A stretch of DNA of 64,000 nucleotides from Candidatus Omnitrophota bacterium (GCA_013177805.1 JABLXU010000002.1:124001-188000); one strand, 5' to 3'; shown: positions 8,801 to 18,393, counted from the stretch's first letter. Translations and numbers: made by a program. Notes: a model not told the origin generated them from the sequence alone.

Positions 8801-10630
8801 ACCGGGACGATTCAGAACACCTTTCTGGGCCCGGTGCGCGACCAGCTGGAGGAAGTCTCCGGCAAACTCACCGGCGACCTGACCACCTTCATCCGGCCGC
8901 CTCTCAAAGGCCTGATCAAACCCCCCGTTCAGGCCATGCTCAACGCGATGAAGAATCAGCTGAATACACTGGATCCCAGCCAATACGCCACGTATATCAA
9001 CAGCGTGGATTTTCAGAACCAGCTGAACAATCTTTTTGTCGCGATCAATTTCAACAACGTGCTGCGCAATCCGAATGTCATGCCCGCGGTGAACCTCATC
9101 CAGGACGTGATTCAAAAGATCCACGCCGTGAGTGACATCCTTCATTACAATCCGGCCAATCTCACGAGCCAGCTGGGGCCCCTGGTGCAGACGCTGATGG
9201 ACATGGCCCTCAACCTGCTTCAAGCCCAGACCGGGTACAACCTCAACCAGGTTCTGCAGCCGGTCCAGCAGGTCGTCAACCAAATCAACCACATTCTCGA
9301 TACCGAAATCCTACCCCTCTTGGACAGCGCGGAAGCGTTTTTCGCCAATCCCACGATCTATCTAGATCAATTCTTCAAACCAGCGGACATCAGCGCTTAC
9401 GTAACGAATATCCAGAACGCGCTTAAATCCAACCTGCTCAGCGTGGCCGGCAGCACGCCTGCCCAATTTAAATATGTCTCCGCCGACCAGGTGACCGACG
9501 CCATTCTCAACGCGCTGTTCAACACCCAGATGTTCCAGCAACTGAACAACACCCTGGTCACTCAACTCTTTCCCATCAAGGACGCGCTGCTGGACCAGGC
9601 GCAGGAAATCCTGGATTCCGTCAACGACGCGGTGAGCAGTTTCATCAAAACCAATCTGGGTGATTTCATTGACGGCGTCACCGCCGACATCAAGGACACC
9701 ATCGGCTTTAAGGGTGCGTCGATGAAGGGCTACGCCATCATCAGCGGCAACATCATGGAGAAACTGCACATCGACGCCGATTTCAGCATGTCCACACCCG
9801 AATTCACCTTCGCGGCCTACCTGGACATGACCCGCTACCAGGTAAGCAACTCCGGGAAGAACTGTTTCGCCAACCTCAGCGGGGAAGATGTCATCGATTG
9901 CCGCATCGGAACCAAGAACGTAGACCTGGGATTCACCGGGGCCAGCCTGACCGCCGAAATCATCGAGGTCAAACTCATGATCAGCGCCGGCAAGCTGGTC
10001 AATGTGGGGGGAACCATCCAAACCAAGGGTTCCTTGGGATTTGAATCCTTCCAGATCGTCAATCCGTCGTTCGGCGTGGCGGCGGGGAAGGTGGAGAATT
10101 ATTTCTGGGCCAGTACCGCGGTCAAGTTCGAGGGCTACACCCTAAAAGGGGGAATCTTCCTGGGCATCAGCTGTGACCTGGAACCGCTGAAGATCATCGA
10201 TCCCAAAGTGGCCTCGCTGCTGACCATCACGGAAATGCGGGGCATTTTCCTCAGCGTGGGCGGCAGCTTCCCGATCCTCAACTTCGGCTGCATGCTCCGC
10301 GTGGGGGTCTCGGCCGAAGTGGCCTTCTGGTATTTCGTGGACGGCCCCACCTACGGCGGCAAACTAGTCGCGGGGGCTTATGGCCGGGCGGGTTGCGTCG
10401 TTAGCGTCAAAGGGCAGCTGACCCTGATCGGGGGAAGGGATTCCTCCGGGATGATCTTCAATGGCAACGCCTGGGTGGGCGGCGGGATCGGTTTCTGCGA
10501 CCCGGAGGATTGGCATTCCCCGGCCGACGTCCTGGATGACGACTGGTGCGCTTCCTGCGTGGCGGTGATCGACCTGATTTACAAGAACAAACGCTGGGAC
10601 GCGGACTACGACGTGGATTGCAGCTTGTAG
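5831..10630 (+). CDS. Giant secreted protein of unknown function (1599 aa), first gene of operon
   Basis: The start at 5831 is chosen because AGGAG lies 7 nt upstream; a TTG at 5804 is in frame but weaker. A signal peptide ends at about residue 36 (HAFA). A Pro/Thr-rich stalk follows (residues about 50-113, with PTPTPSPTPSPTP). The remainder has three parts: beta-rich segments including a CARDB-like start; a helical, Gln/Asn/Leu-rich middle (residues about 980-1300, for example QPVQQVVNQINHIL) that looks amphipathic; and a Gly- and Cys-containing beta-rich end. No catalytic motif was recognised. It precedes two further large exoprotein genes on the same strand and probably forms a surface complex or fibre with them, by inference. 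It does not share the WxxY tail seen elsewhere in the window. Confidence 0.85.
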   Translation: MRLRFYQGFLPIRQTTEILFVIVGCLAFGMPFHAFADNGVPAGNSTGDASRELAQVIFPTIRPPIIVIPTQPPIVFPTLVNPTFIIPLPSSTPTPTPSPTPSPTPIPVLDIGFHFASLDTDKIVHSIAGLDAIRGMYEIFVLTSPPSSLPITTTFELVNSANAVIKTWTRDEVLSQEGNPATYTKSFQYEFPIALEDKLPLDTYRMRISVVLHKDQIDPPAPEGYLLDPNETNNTAETNMRNILHLSGRMTFDDIETTLSQVSTFDLAPLKLSGQTEWDAGTPTISVPFADLFCDRDPGTLDLTVTNGSTPFTPPADPYQPDGSSWAYRYFNGALNQDGAFAFIATVMPSGLGFRVTASQGFVYVDKLFPLGNLKLKQDLQLASTAVDSPLTITWSYESLGFVIQSDSQVFDYTRGYILNNPKPVYRFTPHFTAGFGPGVRGSNCGYLQGNISFNGEVLIEPSGIKANLVSDPVTYNSAFPYKAQTTLTANSLSIQSGRIQTGLSQAQSLKILMAVNRSDCASSIVNVNAIFSGQASFAGDGSFAADSALTTAVDPDFNTYNFQPASQAAWYQPGIVLPANGMKNGTDVAEYLQAMRERGSPTLRSYGAAAFTNGTGLFAGLNLMPEAFQGQPFTAQIDVNTLDFISTEWTKLYVRPGGYSGVVDAQSAGQAFQIYADPECGGDGYDIKLTSFGQAYLDNDSGGLSSTIDGQIDIPWPSGITVPFEDMTLNGCGNFTGGQVPADAQKETRTLAYWQADLRVLTFAFNLRPGAVNDNERTLWISSKNTIAGLDDKPLMQTNIRPCGTIRDSKIENTLLTRYDGYKTTIQKIYLSTYDGTNSPNGFYNLIGDLVVSFFNPPKIHVLVRGLVGEIVDGDPWFTMPDPDADKNGFPSTVNISSTQIEAKFAEYVKEAPVNVRTQFANIIDLKYEIEYNKSKKEFASTAPLQHNLIVVDIKSAVEYLNASKTEISFGVEIGSLPELNLSSAASQFTGTIQNTFLGPVRDQLEEVSGKLTGDLTTFIRPPLKGLIKPPVQAMLNAMKNQLNTLDPSQYATYINSVDFQNQLNNLFVAINFNNVLRNPNVMPAVNLIQDVIQKIHAVSDILHYNPANLTSQLGPLVQTLMDMALNLLQAQTGYNLNQVLQPVQQVVNQINHILDTEILPLLDSAEAFFANPTIYLDQFFKPADISAYVTNIQNALKSNLLSVAGSTPAQFKYVSADQVTDAILNALFNTQMFQQLNNTLVTQLFPIKDALLDQAQEILDSVNDAVSSFIKTNLGDFIDGVTADIKDTIGFKGASMKGYAIISGNIMEKLHIDADFSMSTPEFTFAAYLDMTRYQVSNSGKNCFANLSGEDVIDCRIGTKNVDLGFTGASLTAEIIEVKLMISAGKLVNVGGTIQTKGSLGFESFQIVNPSFGVAAGKVENYFWASTAVKFEGYTLKGGIFLGISCDLEPLKIIDPKVASLLTITEMRGIFLSVGGSFPILNFGCMLRVGVSAEVAFWYFVDGPTYGGKLVAGAYGRAGCVVSVKGQLTLIGGRDSSGMIFNGNAWVGGGIGFCDPEDWHSPADVLDDDWCASCVAVIDLIYKNKRWDADYDVDCSL

Positions 10631-10759
10631 GATCGAACCAGTGGGCGGCAACCGGAAGGCAAACCCTATGAATCCAACCGGAAAGCGAAAGCAACGAAAT
10701 CCGGTTCTCACCCGTCCATCGGGTAAAAAACCAGGGCCGGGACTTCGAAACCAGGGCCT

Positions 10760-10794
10760 TCTCTCACCCTGCCCCACTCCCAGGGGAAGAGAGA
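10760..10794. repeat. Palindromic intergenic repeat (CCCTC/GAGGG type)
   Basis: A CTCTCACCCT...CAGGGGAAGAGAG palindrome in the 294-nt gap between the first and second giant exoprotein genes. It is a variant of the repeat listed at 20296, 22067, 25524, 35178 and 59575. It could fold as a hairpin in the operon mRNA and attenuate expression of the downstream genes. Confidence 0.5.
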
Positions 10795-10924
10795 ACTTGA
10801 ATCACGCATCCGGCAAAGGGGCCACAAGTTCCGGCCGATCCACCCGGGAGACCCCGCGCGCATTACCCGGATGAATCCGATTGAAAACGATATGGATGAA
10901 AACATGAATGGAGCCTATACGCTA

Positions 10925-13900
10925 ATGAGGAACGCATCCCGACGCTGCGTGATAATCACTTTGGCCGCCTGGAGTTGGCTCGGCGCGGCCGCGACGCCCG
11001 GTCCGGCCGCGGAAGGAGGACACTTGCATTTCCTGGCCATCGCGGGCAGCCCGGTGGCCGGCAAAACCCCGGTGCTGCTGCGCTGGTTCTCGTTCGACGG
11101 ATCGATCCCCGTAGACACCTTCAGTATTTTCCGGAAAGCCGGAGAGGCGAATTCCGCCCAACCGATGGAACTGGTGAGCGTTACCGCCCGGCTGCGGAAC
11201 GCGCCCTTGATCCGCAGCATTTTCGAACAACCGGCAGTGGACCGGGCCAAGGTAAACCTGCTGGAAATGCTCGATTCCATGCTGGACGAACCGGTCACGG
11301 ACGACACCTACGTGGATCAGCTCTTGACCATCCTGGATGGCGACCCGGGCTGCGCTCAATGCGAATTCCGCGCCCGCATGCTGGTGAACGCCAATTACGG
11401 CGTGGCCATCGTGGAAGGACTGGGCTATCTCGACCTGGTGGATCCTCAAACCTACACCTACGAGTTGCGGTCCTCGCAGGGAACCGGCGGAACGGATGAC
11501 CTGGTCCTCGGCCGGGTGACGATCGACGCCGCCGTGCCCACCAAACTGGCCGCGCCACAGCAGCCGGTCCGCGTAAATGTCCCTGGCGAAAAGGGACACC
11601 TCAAGATTTTCCTCAAATGGGACTTCAGCCCCGCCTTGCGCGATCAGCGCCAGGCGTTTTTTGGCTATAACGTGTACCGGGGCGAAGGCGATCTCTCAGG
11701 CCAGAATTTCAATTCCTTGATGTCCCAAGGACTGCTGCAAAAAATCAATCCCGCCCCGGTGTTGCCTCCCTCCCAGAATGCGCTGGGCAGCCAGCCGGAA
11801 GATCAGTATGTCTTTGTGGACGACAATATGGCCCTGGACGAATCCGGCCCGGTGGGCGATCCCTTCGATCCTGGAGCGCTCTACACCTACTGGGTCGCGC
11901 CCATCGACCTGCTGGGCCAGGAAGGGGAAGTCAGCCCGCCGGTCACCGCCACGGCCAATGACCAAAGCGCCCCCGATGTGCCCCGGGGATTGTCCACCAA
12001 GGTCGCCGATGTCAGCGGCATCCGGCGGATCGTGTTGACCTGGGACCGCAATCCGGACGACGCCATTGGTTACCGCGTGTACCGCTTCCGCGAATGGGAC
12101 CACGTGGGAAAGAAAGATCCCTTCCCGCCAGTGAACGGCCTGCCCGAAGGGTACATTACGGATATCCCTCAACCCGCCGCGGACAATCCCTTTTTTCTCG
12201 ATACCACGATCAACATCGCCCAACACGAAAACCAGGCCTTTTGGTATTGCGTCTCCGCCTTCGACGCAGCCGGCAACGAATCCGCGCTGTCGCCTCCGTT
12301 CCGGGGCGTGATCTTCGACAAGCAGCCCCCCGGCGCGCCGCCAACCGTGGACGTGTGCACCCTCATCACCCTGTGTGACTTGTTTCTCGAATCGGTCACA
12401 CCCGAACCCAACCGGATTCCCGAAACGAGAGGCAACCTCGTTGTGGAACTTATCATCGCGCGGCGGGATTCGAACACCTCCCCCCTCCGGATCGTGGTGG
12501 AGCGGATAACCCAGACCATCGCGTCGACGGTCAACCTGCCTCCGGTGATCGAAACCATTTTTGACGGCCCCTATCCGGCGGACGAAAAACTGGTGATCCC
12601 GGACGAATTCCCAAAGCCGCCACGGACCGTCCGGGTCTATTACCAGGTGACGGTGTGGGGCGGCGATGTGGAACCATGCGCCATGTATCAGATCCCTGAC
12701 GCCAAGTGGTTCGACTTCTACGACCGCTACCTGCTGGAAGGGATCAGCATGACCGCCTTGCTCTCCCTGAGCACCGAAACGTACTACCGTTGCCGGCCCG
12801 GCCAAGTGGGCACGCTGCCGCACGATCCCTTCGATGATACCGGCCGCCCCCGGCCGGTGACCTTCCAGGTGCCTCAAGCGGACGACGCGGTGGGGGTGAT
12901 CCTCTACCGCAGCCCGGATTGCGACAACTATTTCCCCGTGGCGGAACAGCGCTTCAACGGCGCGAATCAGCTCACCCTCGAAGATTATTTCACCCCCAGC
13001 CAAGGCGGCCGGATTTGCTATGGTGTCCGGTATTTCGATGAAAACAACAACCGGGGGCCTATCTTTTATATTCCCACCCAGTTTCTCTTCCCCAGTTTAC
13101 CGGATAGTAACGTGACGCCTTCCATGATCAGCGCCACGCCGCTGGGCGACGAAACCGCGCCTTCGTTCCAATTGAAATGGTTCGGCTCCAACGTGGGCCT
13201 GGCCGGTTTCCGCATCGAGATGGCCACCACGGACAAATTCGAGGGGAAACTGGCCACCCTCACGTTATCGCCTGATGATTACTCGTTCGACGCGGAAGAC
13301 AACGAATTCGAAACGGTGATCGACCGCGAAGACGAAGCCACCAACGCGAAAATCCAGATCAACCAGAAATACTTCATCCGGGCGGTGGCCTTGCGCCAAA
13401 ACGGCGAGGAACGGGTGAGTAACAATTCCCTCCCCTTCCTCTGGGCGGCGGACGTCACCCCGCACGAGCATCCCGCCTGGCCCATCCGGCCGTTGCCGCC
13501 CACGGATTCCAAACTGAAAGCGGGTTGGATGCCGGCCATCGTGGCCGCGGAACCCACTCCGTTCTCGTACGGCGTGGTGCTCTGGATCGGCACGCTGGAT
13601 TTCAGCGGCCGGAAGGAAACCAACGCCGAGTACTTTATCAAACCGCCGTTCATCGTGTACCGCAAACGGCTTGACTTGCCCGGCCGGACCTACGTGCAGA
13701 TCAGTCCACTGATCGACAGCATCTCCGCCCCTTATCGGGATGTGCCCCAGGATCCGTTTGTCATCTCGCGGGCGGGCACGTTCGATCCGGACCATTTCCC
13801 CGAGCTGGCCAACACTCCCGGCATTTTCTACCTGGATACCACCGACCTGATCCTGGGCGCGAAATACGAATATAAGATCGTGAAACTGGACCCGAACACC

Positions 13901-13957
13901 GGGGAAATCGAAAAAGTCTTCGGGCCGTCCAATCCCGTGGAGGTTCTGAATCCATGA
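10925..13957 (+). CDS. Large secreted fibronectin-type-III-like protein (about 1010 aa)
   Basis: The preferred start is ATG 10925, giving an n-region MRNASRR followed by a hydrophobic core and AAATPGPAA; GGAG lies 11 nt upstream. In-frame ATGs at 10871, 10892 and 10904 would add up to 18 residues before the signal peptide. At least two to three FN3-like modules are visible: FLKWDFSPALRDQ...GYNVYRGEGD, then IVLTWDRNPDDAIGYRVYRF...WYCVSAFDAAGNES, and a later FQLKWFGSNVGLAGFRIEM. The modules have the typical W...Y.VYR pattern of FN3 domains in bacterial exoproteins, used for spacing or adhesion. No catalytic motif is seen. The stop codon overlaps the next start (ATGA at 13954-13957), so translation of the two is coupled. 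Confidence 0.85.
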   Translation: MRNASRRCVIITLAAWSWLGAAATPGPAAEGGHLHFLAIAGSPVAGKTPVLLRWFSFDGSIPVDTFSIFRKAGEANSAQPMELVSVTARLRNAPLIRSIFEQPAVDRAKVNLLEMLDSMLDEPVTDDTYVDQLLTILDGDPGCAQCEFRARMLVNANYGVAIVEGLGYLDLVDPQTYTYELRSSQGTGGTDDLVLGRVTIDAAVPTKLAAPQQPVRVNVPGEKGHLKIFLKWDFSPALRDQRQAFFGYNVYRGEGDLSGQNFNSLMSQGLLQKINPAPVLPPSQNALGSQPEDQYVFVDDNMALDESGPVGDPFDPGALYTYWVAPIDLLGQEGEVSPPVTATANDQSAPDVPRGLSTKVADVSGIRRIVLTWDRNPDDAIGYRVYRFREWDHVGKKDPFPPVNGLPEGYITDIPQPAADNPFFLDTTINIAQHENQAFWYCVSAFDAAGNESALSPPFRGVIFDKQPPGAPPTVDVCTLITLCDLFLESVTPEPNRIPETRGNLVVELIIARRDSNTSPLRIVVERITQTIASTVNLPPVIETIFDGPYPADEKLVIPDEFPKPPRTVRVYYQVTVWGGDVEPCAMYQIPDAKWFDFYDRYLLEGISMTALLSLSTETYYRCRPGQVGTLPHDPFDDTGRPRPVTFQVPQADDAVGVILYRSPDCDNYFPVAEQRFNGANQLTLEDYFTPSQGGRICYGVRYFDENNNRGPIFYIPTQFLFPSLPDSNVTPSMISATPLGDETAPSFQLKWFGSNVGLAGFRIEMATTDKFEGKLATLTLSPDDYSFDAEDNEFETVIDREDEATNAKIQINQKYFIRAVALRQNGEERVSNNSLPFLWAADVTPHEHPAWPIRPLPPTDSKLKAGWMPAIVAAEPTPFSYGVVLWIGTLDFSGRKETNAEYFIKPPFIVYRKRLDLPGRTYVQISPLIDSISAPYRDVPQDPFVISRAGTFDPDHFPELANTPGIFYLDTTDLILGAKYEYKIVKLDPNTGEIEKVFGPSNPVEVLNP

Positions 13958-16900
13958 GTCAATCTGCTTTCCCGAAACCGACTGAGGCCGGATGGGCCTC
14001 TGGCCGCTTGCTTGTCCTGGCCTTGCTGACCGGCATGGGAATTTCCGCATTCGCTGAGGGGCCGTTTCAACTGGTCGCGGGTGACCTGACACAAGATAGC
14101 CTCTCGGATCTGGTGGTCATGGATGAAAGCGGCCGCGGTCTGATCCTGGTGAACCAGGGCGGCGGCCAGTTGTCCGCCGGCAAAAAGATTTATGCGCAAG
14201 GGACCACGCCCGGCCCCATAGCCATCGCCGACCTGACCGGGGATACGGTATCGGATCTCGTCATGCTCTACCCTGCGGAGGCCGGCATCGAAGCCGTCCC
14301 CGGACCCGCCATCGACCAGAACCAATCCCTGCTTGTGTCAGGCTTGGGAGTTGATGCTTCTTCGCTGGCCATCCCGGGTAAGCCGCCCATCGCCGCGGTA
14401 GGCCTGGCGGGAGTGCCGAAGATCGCCTTGATCCAGCCGGACGCGCAGGGGACGGCGTTAACCGTGACGCGGGAAATTCCCTCCACGGCTCCCGTGCGCG
14501 GGCTGGTGTGGGCAGATCTCGACGGCAACCAGGCCGATGAACTGATCGCGCTCATCCAGGGACAAGGGACAACCGTGCTCGCGTACCAGGGACTCCCGGC
14601 GCAAGGGATCGAGATCCCATTGGCGAAGTGGGAAGATGTCCAGGCCGATGCCATCCATGCCGGGAATCTGAATCCGGACGGCTTGGTGGATTTCCTGCTA
14701 TGGTCCTCCGGATCCGAAGCGGTGGCTCTGGTGGGGATCGCCGTGGGAGTTTATGAAGCCCGCGCCCTCCCGCTGGCCGAATCGTACAAAAAGAAGGCGG
14801 GCGATTTCAACCAGGACGGTTTGCTGGACATCCTGGTGATCTCTCCCGCCCAAGATGCCGTGACGGTGTATCTCAATTCCGGCGATCTCAATTTCAAGCC
14901 CCTGCCGGTTCCGGATATCAGCGGCCGGGTTTTGGACGTGGCCTTCGGGAATTTCGTCAGCCCCGGCAGCCTGGACCTGGTGATCTGGACGGCGCCTCAC
15001 AGCAACGGCCTTCAACCGGCCTCTCAGGCCACCCAAACACCCTCGCTTCCCCATTCCTTGTCCCTATATCAGTTCACCGGTGGCACGTTCTCCAAACTCG
15101 GGGAGATGGAGATCCCCAACCTCAGCACGGACTACTCGGTTTATCACAATGTAATGATCTACAAAAAAACCGACGTAGCGGCCGGCCGGTTCTATCCTTA
15201 CCGGTCGTTCTTCGTGAACGATTGGACCATCGGCGCGGACGCGATATTCGGCGACGGCAGCGTGAAGATCCACCGGGAGGTCCTGCAAAACGGACACTTG
15301 GTTTCCGCCCCGCCGGTTACCCTCACCGGACTTCAATTCTTACCCAATCCCGCGGAATTCGAAGCCCATGTCAATCAATTCTCTGCCGAACAATCGTTAT
15401 TCGCCTTTGGACGGCCGGTGTTGCCCCGGACCGTCTCGCTGACCGCCGCGCCGCCCGCGGGCACCTACAACAGCACAATTACCGTGACACCGGCCGCCCC
15501 CCCGGGAGCCACAATCTACTATCGCCAGAACGGAGGCGGATGGCAAACGTACACTCCCGGAACCACTGGGATCATCCTCTATCAGAGCGCCACGCTGGAT
15601 TTCTACGCGACGCTGGGGGCCGATGTCAGCCCTATGCTGACTCTGCCTTACACTATCGACCAGGATCCTTCCGCCGATTCGGACAAGGATGGCATTCCTG
15701 ACGCCCTGGAAGACAGCTTCGGCCTCCCTATCTTCTCGGTCACGAAGGACTACGACGGAGATGGATGGGACGACCTCGACGAATTGGTCCGCGATACCAA
15801 TCCCAAGGACAAAACCAGCGTCCCCTCAGACGCGGACCAGGACGGCTGGAGCAAGTTTGACGAAGGAATCCGCCAAACCGATCCCGACAATCCCTTGTCT
15901 TTCCCCATCGCTCCCGGCTTGGCGGCCGGCGAATACCTGCTCGCCGTCCACCCGGCGGTGCGGCTCAGTAAAGACGAGATGCCCGGTCCGGTCAGTGAAG
16001 GTTCGTTCCTGTCGGCCTGGAATTTGTTCAATAGCCAAGTGGCTTCCGCCACCTTCACGGCCCCTCAATGGACATTACGGCTTCCTGGACCCGATCCCTT
16101 GATCCTGCGGGTTCGGGAAAAATCGGCTAACACCGTAACCATATCTCTCTACAGTCGGAGCTATGTCCCCTGCTGGGATCCCGCCGGGCTGTACGATGGC
16201 GGGCTAACCGGCCCGGAATGGCTATCCTTGGTCCGGCAGCAAGCCATCCAGCAGTTCCTGACCAACCGCGCCGAATCGTTCACCCTCCCGGCCGCGGCGG
16301 CCACGGTGGCGTTTGAACTCTGGCTCATTCAATATGGATCCCTGCCCGGCCCCATCGTCTGGGGAAGCGGCGCACCGGTATTGACCCATGATACGCTCGC
16401 CACCCTGCGGCTCTCCTACGATCTGGACGAAGTGTATGGATACCTGCTCGCCAGTTTGCCGGAGGTCCATTCGTGGACCGGGCTCGTGAGCCAACTGCTC
16501 AATTGGTCACGCGACAATCCTCCCTCCCAAGATGTGGATCTCACCCTGCAACAACTGGCCATGGGCATCCCCGTGGATCCTTCCCTGCTCCCGCCCTCCT
16601 GGATGCCGGAAACCATCAACCAGGCGGTGGCGGATTTAGCCACCGTCCTGGCCAACGCGCCTTCTAAGGTGATCGAATTGACCGGAACCCTCCAATCCGC
16701 CAATGGCCTTACCCAGCTTGTTACCGGGGGCGGGGAGGCCTGGACCCTGAACTTCGGCGGCGCGAACATCGTCACCGGGTCGCAAGTCACCATCCGGGGC
16801 ATCCGGGAAACGGCATGTTCCAATAGCGGTGAATGGATCGTAAGGGTCACCGAAACCCTTCAATATCAGCCTACCCTGGCACTGAACAATCTGGATTCGG

Positions 16901-18267
16901 ACGGCGACGGCTTGCCAGACCAGTGGGAAGCCTTCTATTTCGGCCGGACCGACGCCCGGCCCCACGACGATCCGGACAACGATGGGGCCGACAACCTCTC
17001 TGAATTCCATGCCTTTACTCATCCCCGCGATAACGCTTCCAAACCTGCGGGCGGACCCACCCCGACTCCCACGCCGGTCATCACACCCTCGCCCACGGTC
17101 ACTCCGGTAATGACTCCCACCCCGCCGGCCGGCGGAATGCCCAAATCCCTCCCCGTGGCGCAATATGGATTCTCGGAAGGAAATCTGGCCGCCGCGGGAT
17201 TCGCCGAGATCCCCGGAGGATTTTTGAGTTACCCCGCAGGCGAATCATCGCTGGGAGTGGTTCCCGTGCAAGCCGGTTCCCCGGCCAGCGATGGGCAAGG
17301 ATTGCGGTTCGTCTGCGATCCCGGCGAAGTACAAATGATTCAATCCCTGCCGGTCACTCCAGTGGGCTCCAATCCAGTGTTGGTCCGGTGCATGGTGCAA
17401 GCCACCTCGGGCGGTGGGCAATTCGCCCTGGCGGCCGTGGACGGCGCGTTCGACGGATCGGCCGCCGCGTTGATCCCGCATGACACCCAATTCATGCTGA
17501 ACGAATATAAACGCGTGGCCTTGCTGTACGATCCCACTACTTCGGATACCCTTTCGGTGCTCTTACAGGTGTACAACCCGGCTTCTGCCCCTATGCCCAT
17601 TACCGTGTATGTGGACAATCTCGAAATTATCCCCCTGTTGCCTGGCACCGCCATCGAGCCGAACGATATCATGATCAATGGCGGCAGCGTGAATTCATCG
17701 CCATTGCCTCTGCTCCCCAAGCCCGCCCCGCTGCATGTCTATGATTTCGCCCAGGCCACTGTGGAAGCCGCGGGATTCGCGCAAGTGCCGGGGGGATTCC
17801 TGCCGGGATCCACGCCGGGCCTCTCGGCCATCAGCAGCGTTCCCTTCGGATGGACACCCCCCTCGGCGGACGGTCGCGGCGTGCTGTTCACCTGCAATCC
17901 CGGCGAAATTCAATTGATCATGGCCAGCCCGGCTATCGGGGTAGGCCAGCAGCCGGTCCTCTTCCGGATGACCGCCCGCGCCACCAGCACGGAGGGGATC
18001 TTCGCCCTGGCGGCCTTGGATGGCAGCCTCGACGGATCGATTGGATACGCCATCCCCGTAGGCACGGCCTACATGACCGGAGGCTTCACCCAGGCCGCGG
18101 TGTTGTATGAACCCACGAACACGGACAGCGCCGTGGTGGTTCTGCAATTGGCGGTTCCGGCCACCGCTACCGGCCCGGTGTCGGTTTTCGTGGACCAGAT
18201 CGAAGTCATTCCCTTCACTACGGGAACTCTTCTGGAGGCCGCGGATCTGGCTACCCGGCCGAAATAG
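13954..18267 (+). CDS. Large secreted VCBS/FG-GAP, chitobiase-like and Ca-binding repeat protein (1437 aa)
   Basis: Signal peptide to about residue 34 (GMGISAFA). Residues about 40-400 contain FG-GAP/VCBS-like repeats (VAGDLTQDSLSDLVV, KAGDFNQDGLLDILVI), likely an integrin-like beta-propeller. Residues about 491-567 resemble the CHB_HEX C-terminal beta domain. Residues about 573-647 and 980-1027 carry thrombospondin-3-like calcium loops (DSDKDGIPD, DSDGDGLPD). A Pro/Thr stalk (about 1035-1061) then leads to two tandem copies of a roughly 165-residue domain (about 1067-1232 and 1258-1429), each starting Y/F...AAGFA.[IV]PGGF and ending VYVDN/VFVDQ. I do not recognise this duplicated domain; it could be a jelly-roll binding module. 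The gene overlaps the previous stop by ATGA and ends at a terminator, so it is the last gene of the operon. Confidence 0.85.
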   Translation: MSQSAFPKPTEAGWASGRLLVLALLTGMGISAFAEGPFQLVAGDLTQDSLSDLVVMDESGRGLILVNQGGGQLSAGKKIYAQGTTPGPIAIADLTGDTVSDLVMLYPAEAGIEAVPGPAIDQNQSLLVSGLGVDASSLAIPGKPPIAAVGLAGVPKIALIQPDAQGTALTVTREIPSTAPVRGLVWADLDGNQADELIALIQGQGTTVLAYQGLPAQGIEIPLAKWEDVQADAIHAGNLNPDGLVDFLLWSSGSEAVALVGIAVGVYEARALPLAESYKKKAGDFNQDGLLDILVISPAQDAVTVYLNSGDLNFKPLPVPDISGRVLDVAFGNFVSPGSLDLVIWTAPHSNGLQPASQATQTPSLPHSLSLYQFTGGTFSKLGEMEIPNLSTDYSVYHNVMIYKKTDVAAGRFYPYRSFFVNDWTIGADAIFGDGSVKIHREVLQNGHLVSAPPVTLTGLQFLPNPAEFEAHVNQFSAEQSLFAFGRPVLPRTVSLTAAPPAGTYNSTITVTPAAPPGATIYYRQNGGGWQTYTPGTTGIILYQSATLDFYATLGADVSPMLTLPYTIDQDPSADSDKDGIPDALEDSFGLPIFSVTKDYDGDGWDDLDELVRDTNPKDKTSVPSDADQDGWSKFDEGIRQTDPDNPLSFPIAPGLAAGEYLLAVHPAVRLSKDEMPGPVSEGSFLSAWNLFNSQVASATFTAPQWTLRLPGPDPLILRVREKSANTVTISLYSRSYVPCWDPAGLYDGGLTGPEWLSLVRQQAIQQFLTNRAESFTLPAAAATVAFELWLIQYGSLPGPIVWGSGAPVLTHDTLATLRLSYDLDEVYGYLLASLPEVHSWTGLVSQLLNWSRDNPPSQDVDLTLQQLAMGIPVDPSLLPPSWMPETINQAVADLATVLANAPSKVIELTGTLQSANGLTQLVTGGGEAWTLNFGGANIVTGSQVTIRGIRETACSNSGEWIVRVTETLQYQPTLALNNLDSDGDGLPDQWEAFYFGRTDARPHDDPDNDGADNLSEFHAFTHPRDNASKPAGGPTPTPTPVITPSPTVTPVMTPTPPAGGMPKSLPVAQYGFSEGNLAAAGFAEIPGGFLSYPAGESSLGVVPVQAGSPASDGQGLRFVCDPGEVQMIQSLPVTPVGSNPVLVRCMVQATSGGGQFALAAVDGAFDGSAAALIPHDTQFMLNEYKRVALLYDPTTSDTLSVLLQVYNPASAPMPITVYVDNLEIIPLLPGTAIEPNDIMINGGSVNSSPLPLLPKPAPLHVYDFAQATVEAAGFAQVPGGFLPGSTPGLSAISSVPFGWTPPSADGRGVLFTCNPGEIQLIMASPAIGVGQQPVLFRMTARATSTEGIFALAALDGSLDGSIGYAIPVGTAYMTGGFTQAAVLYEPTNTDSAVVVLQLAVPATATGPVSVFVDQIEVIPFTTGTLLEAADLATRPK

Positions 18268-18296
18268 CTCCAGTCTACATGCCAGAACAAGACCAA

Positions 18297-18324
18297 AGCC
18301 CCGGAGACCGCTCCGGGGCTTTTT
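18297..18324 (+). terminator. Rho-independent terminator of the giant exoprotein operon
   Basis: A perfect 10-bp stem AGCCCCGGAG/CTCCGGGGCT (arms 18297-18306 and 18311-18320) with a 4-nt loop, followed by a T-run to 18324. It lies 30 nt after the stop of the 1437-aa gene. Confidence 0.9.
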
Positions 18325-18393
18325 CTGCGTTTCGCACCTCGATGAGCGAGCCCCACGGGATATCCCGGATTGCCCTTCCTCTAAAAAAATAAA

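Noticed and set aside
12455-12480. tRNA-like 'gggattcgaacacc' sequence
   Set aside because: Looks like a T-loop but lies within the coding frame of the FN3-like protein, with no matching acceptor or anticodon arms. No tRNA genes were found in the window.
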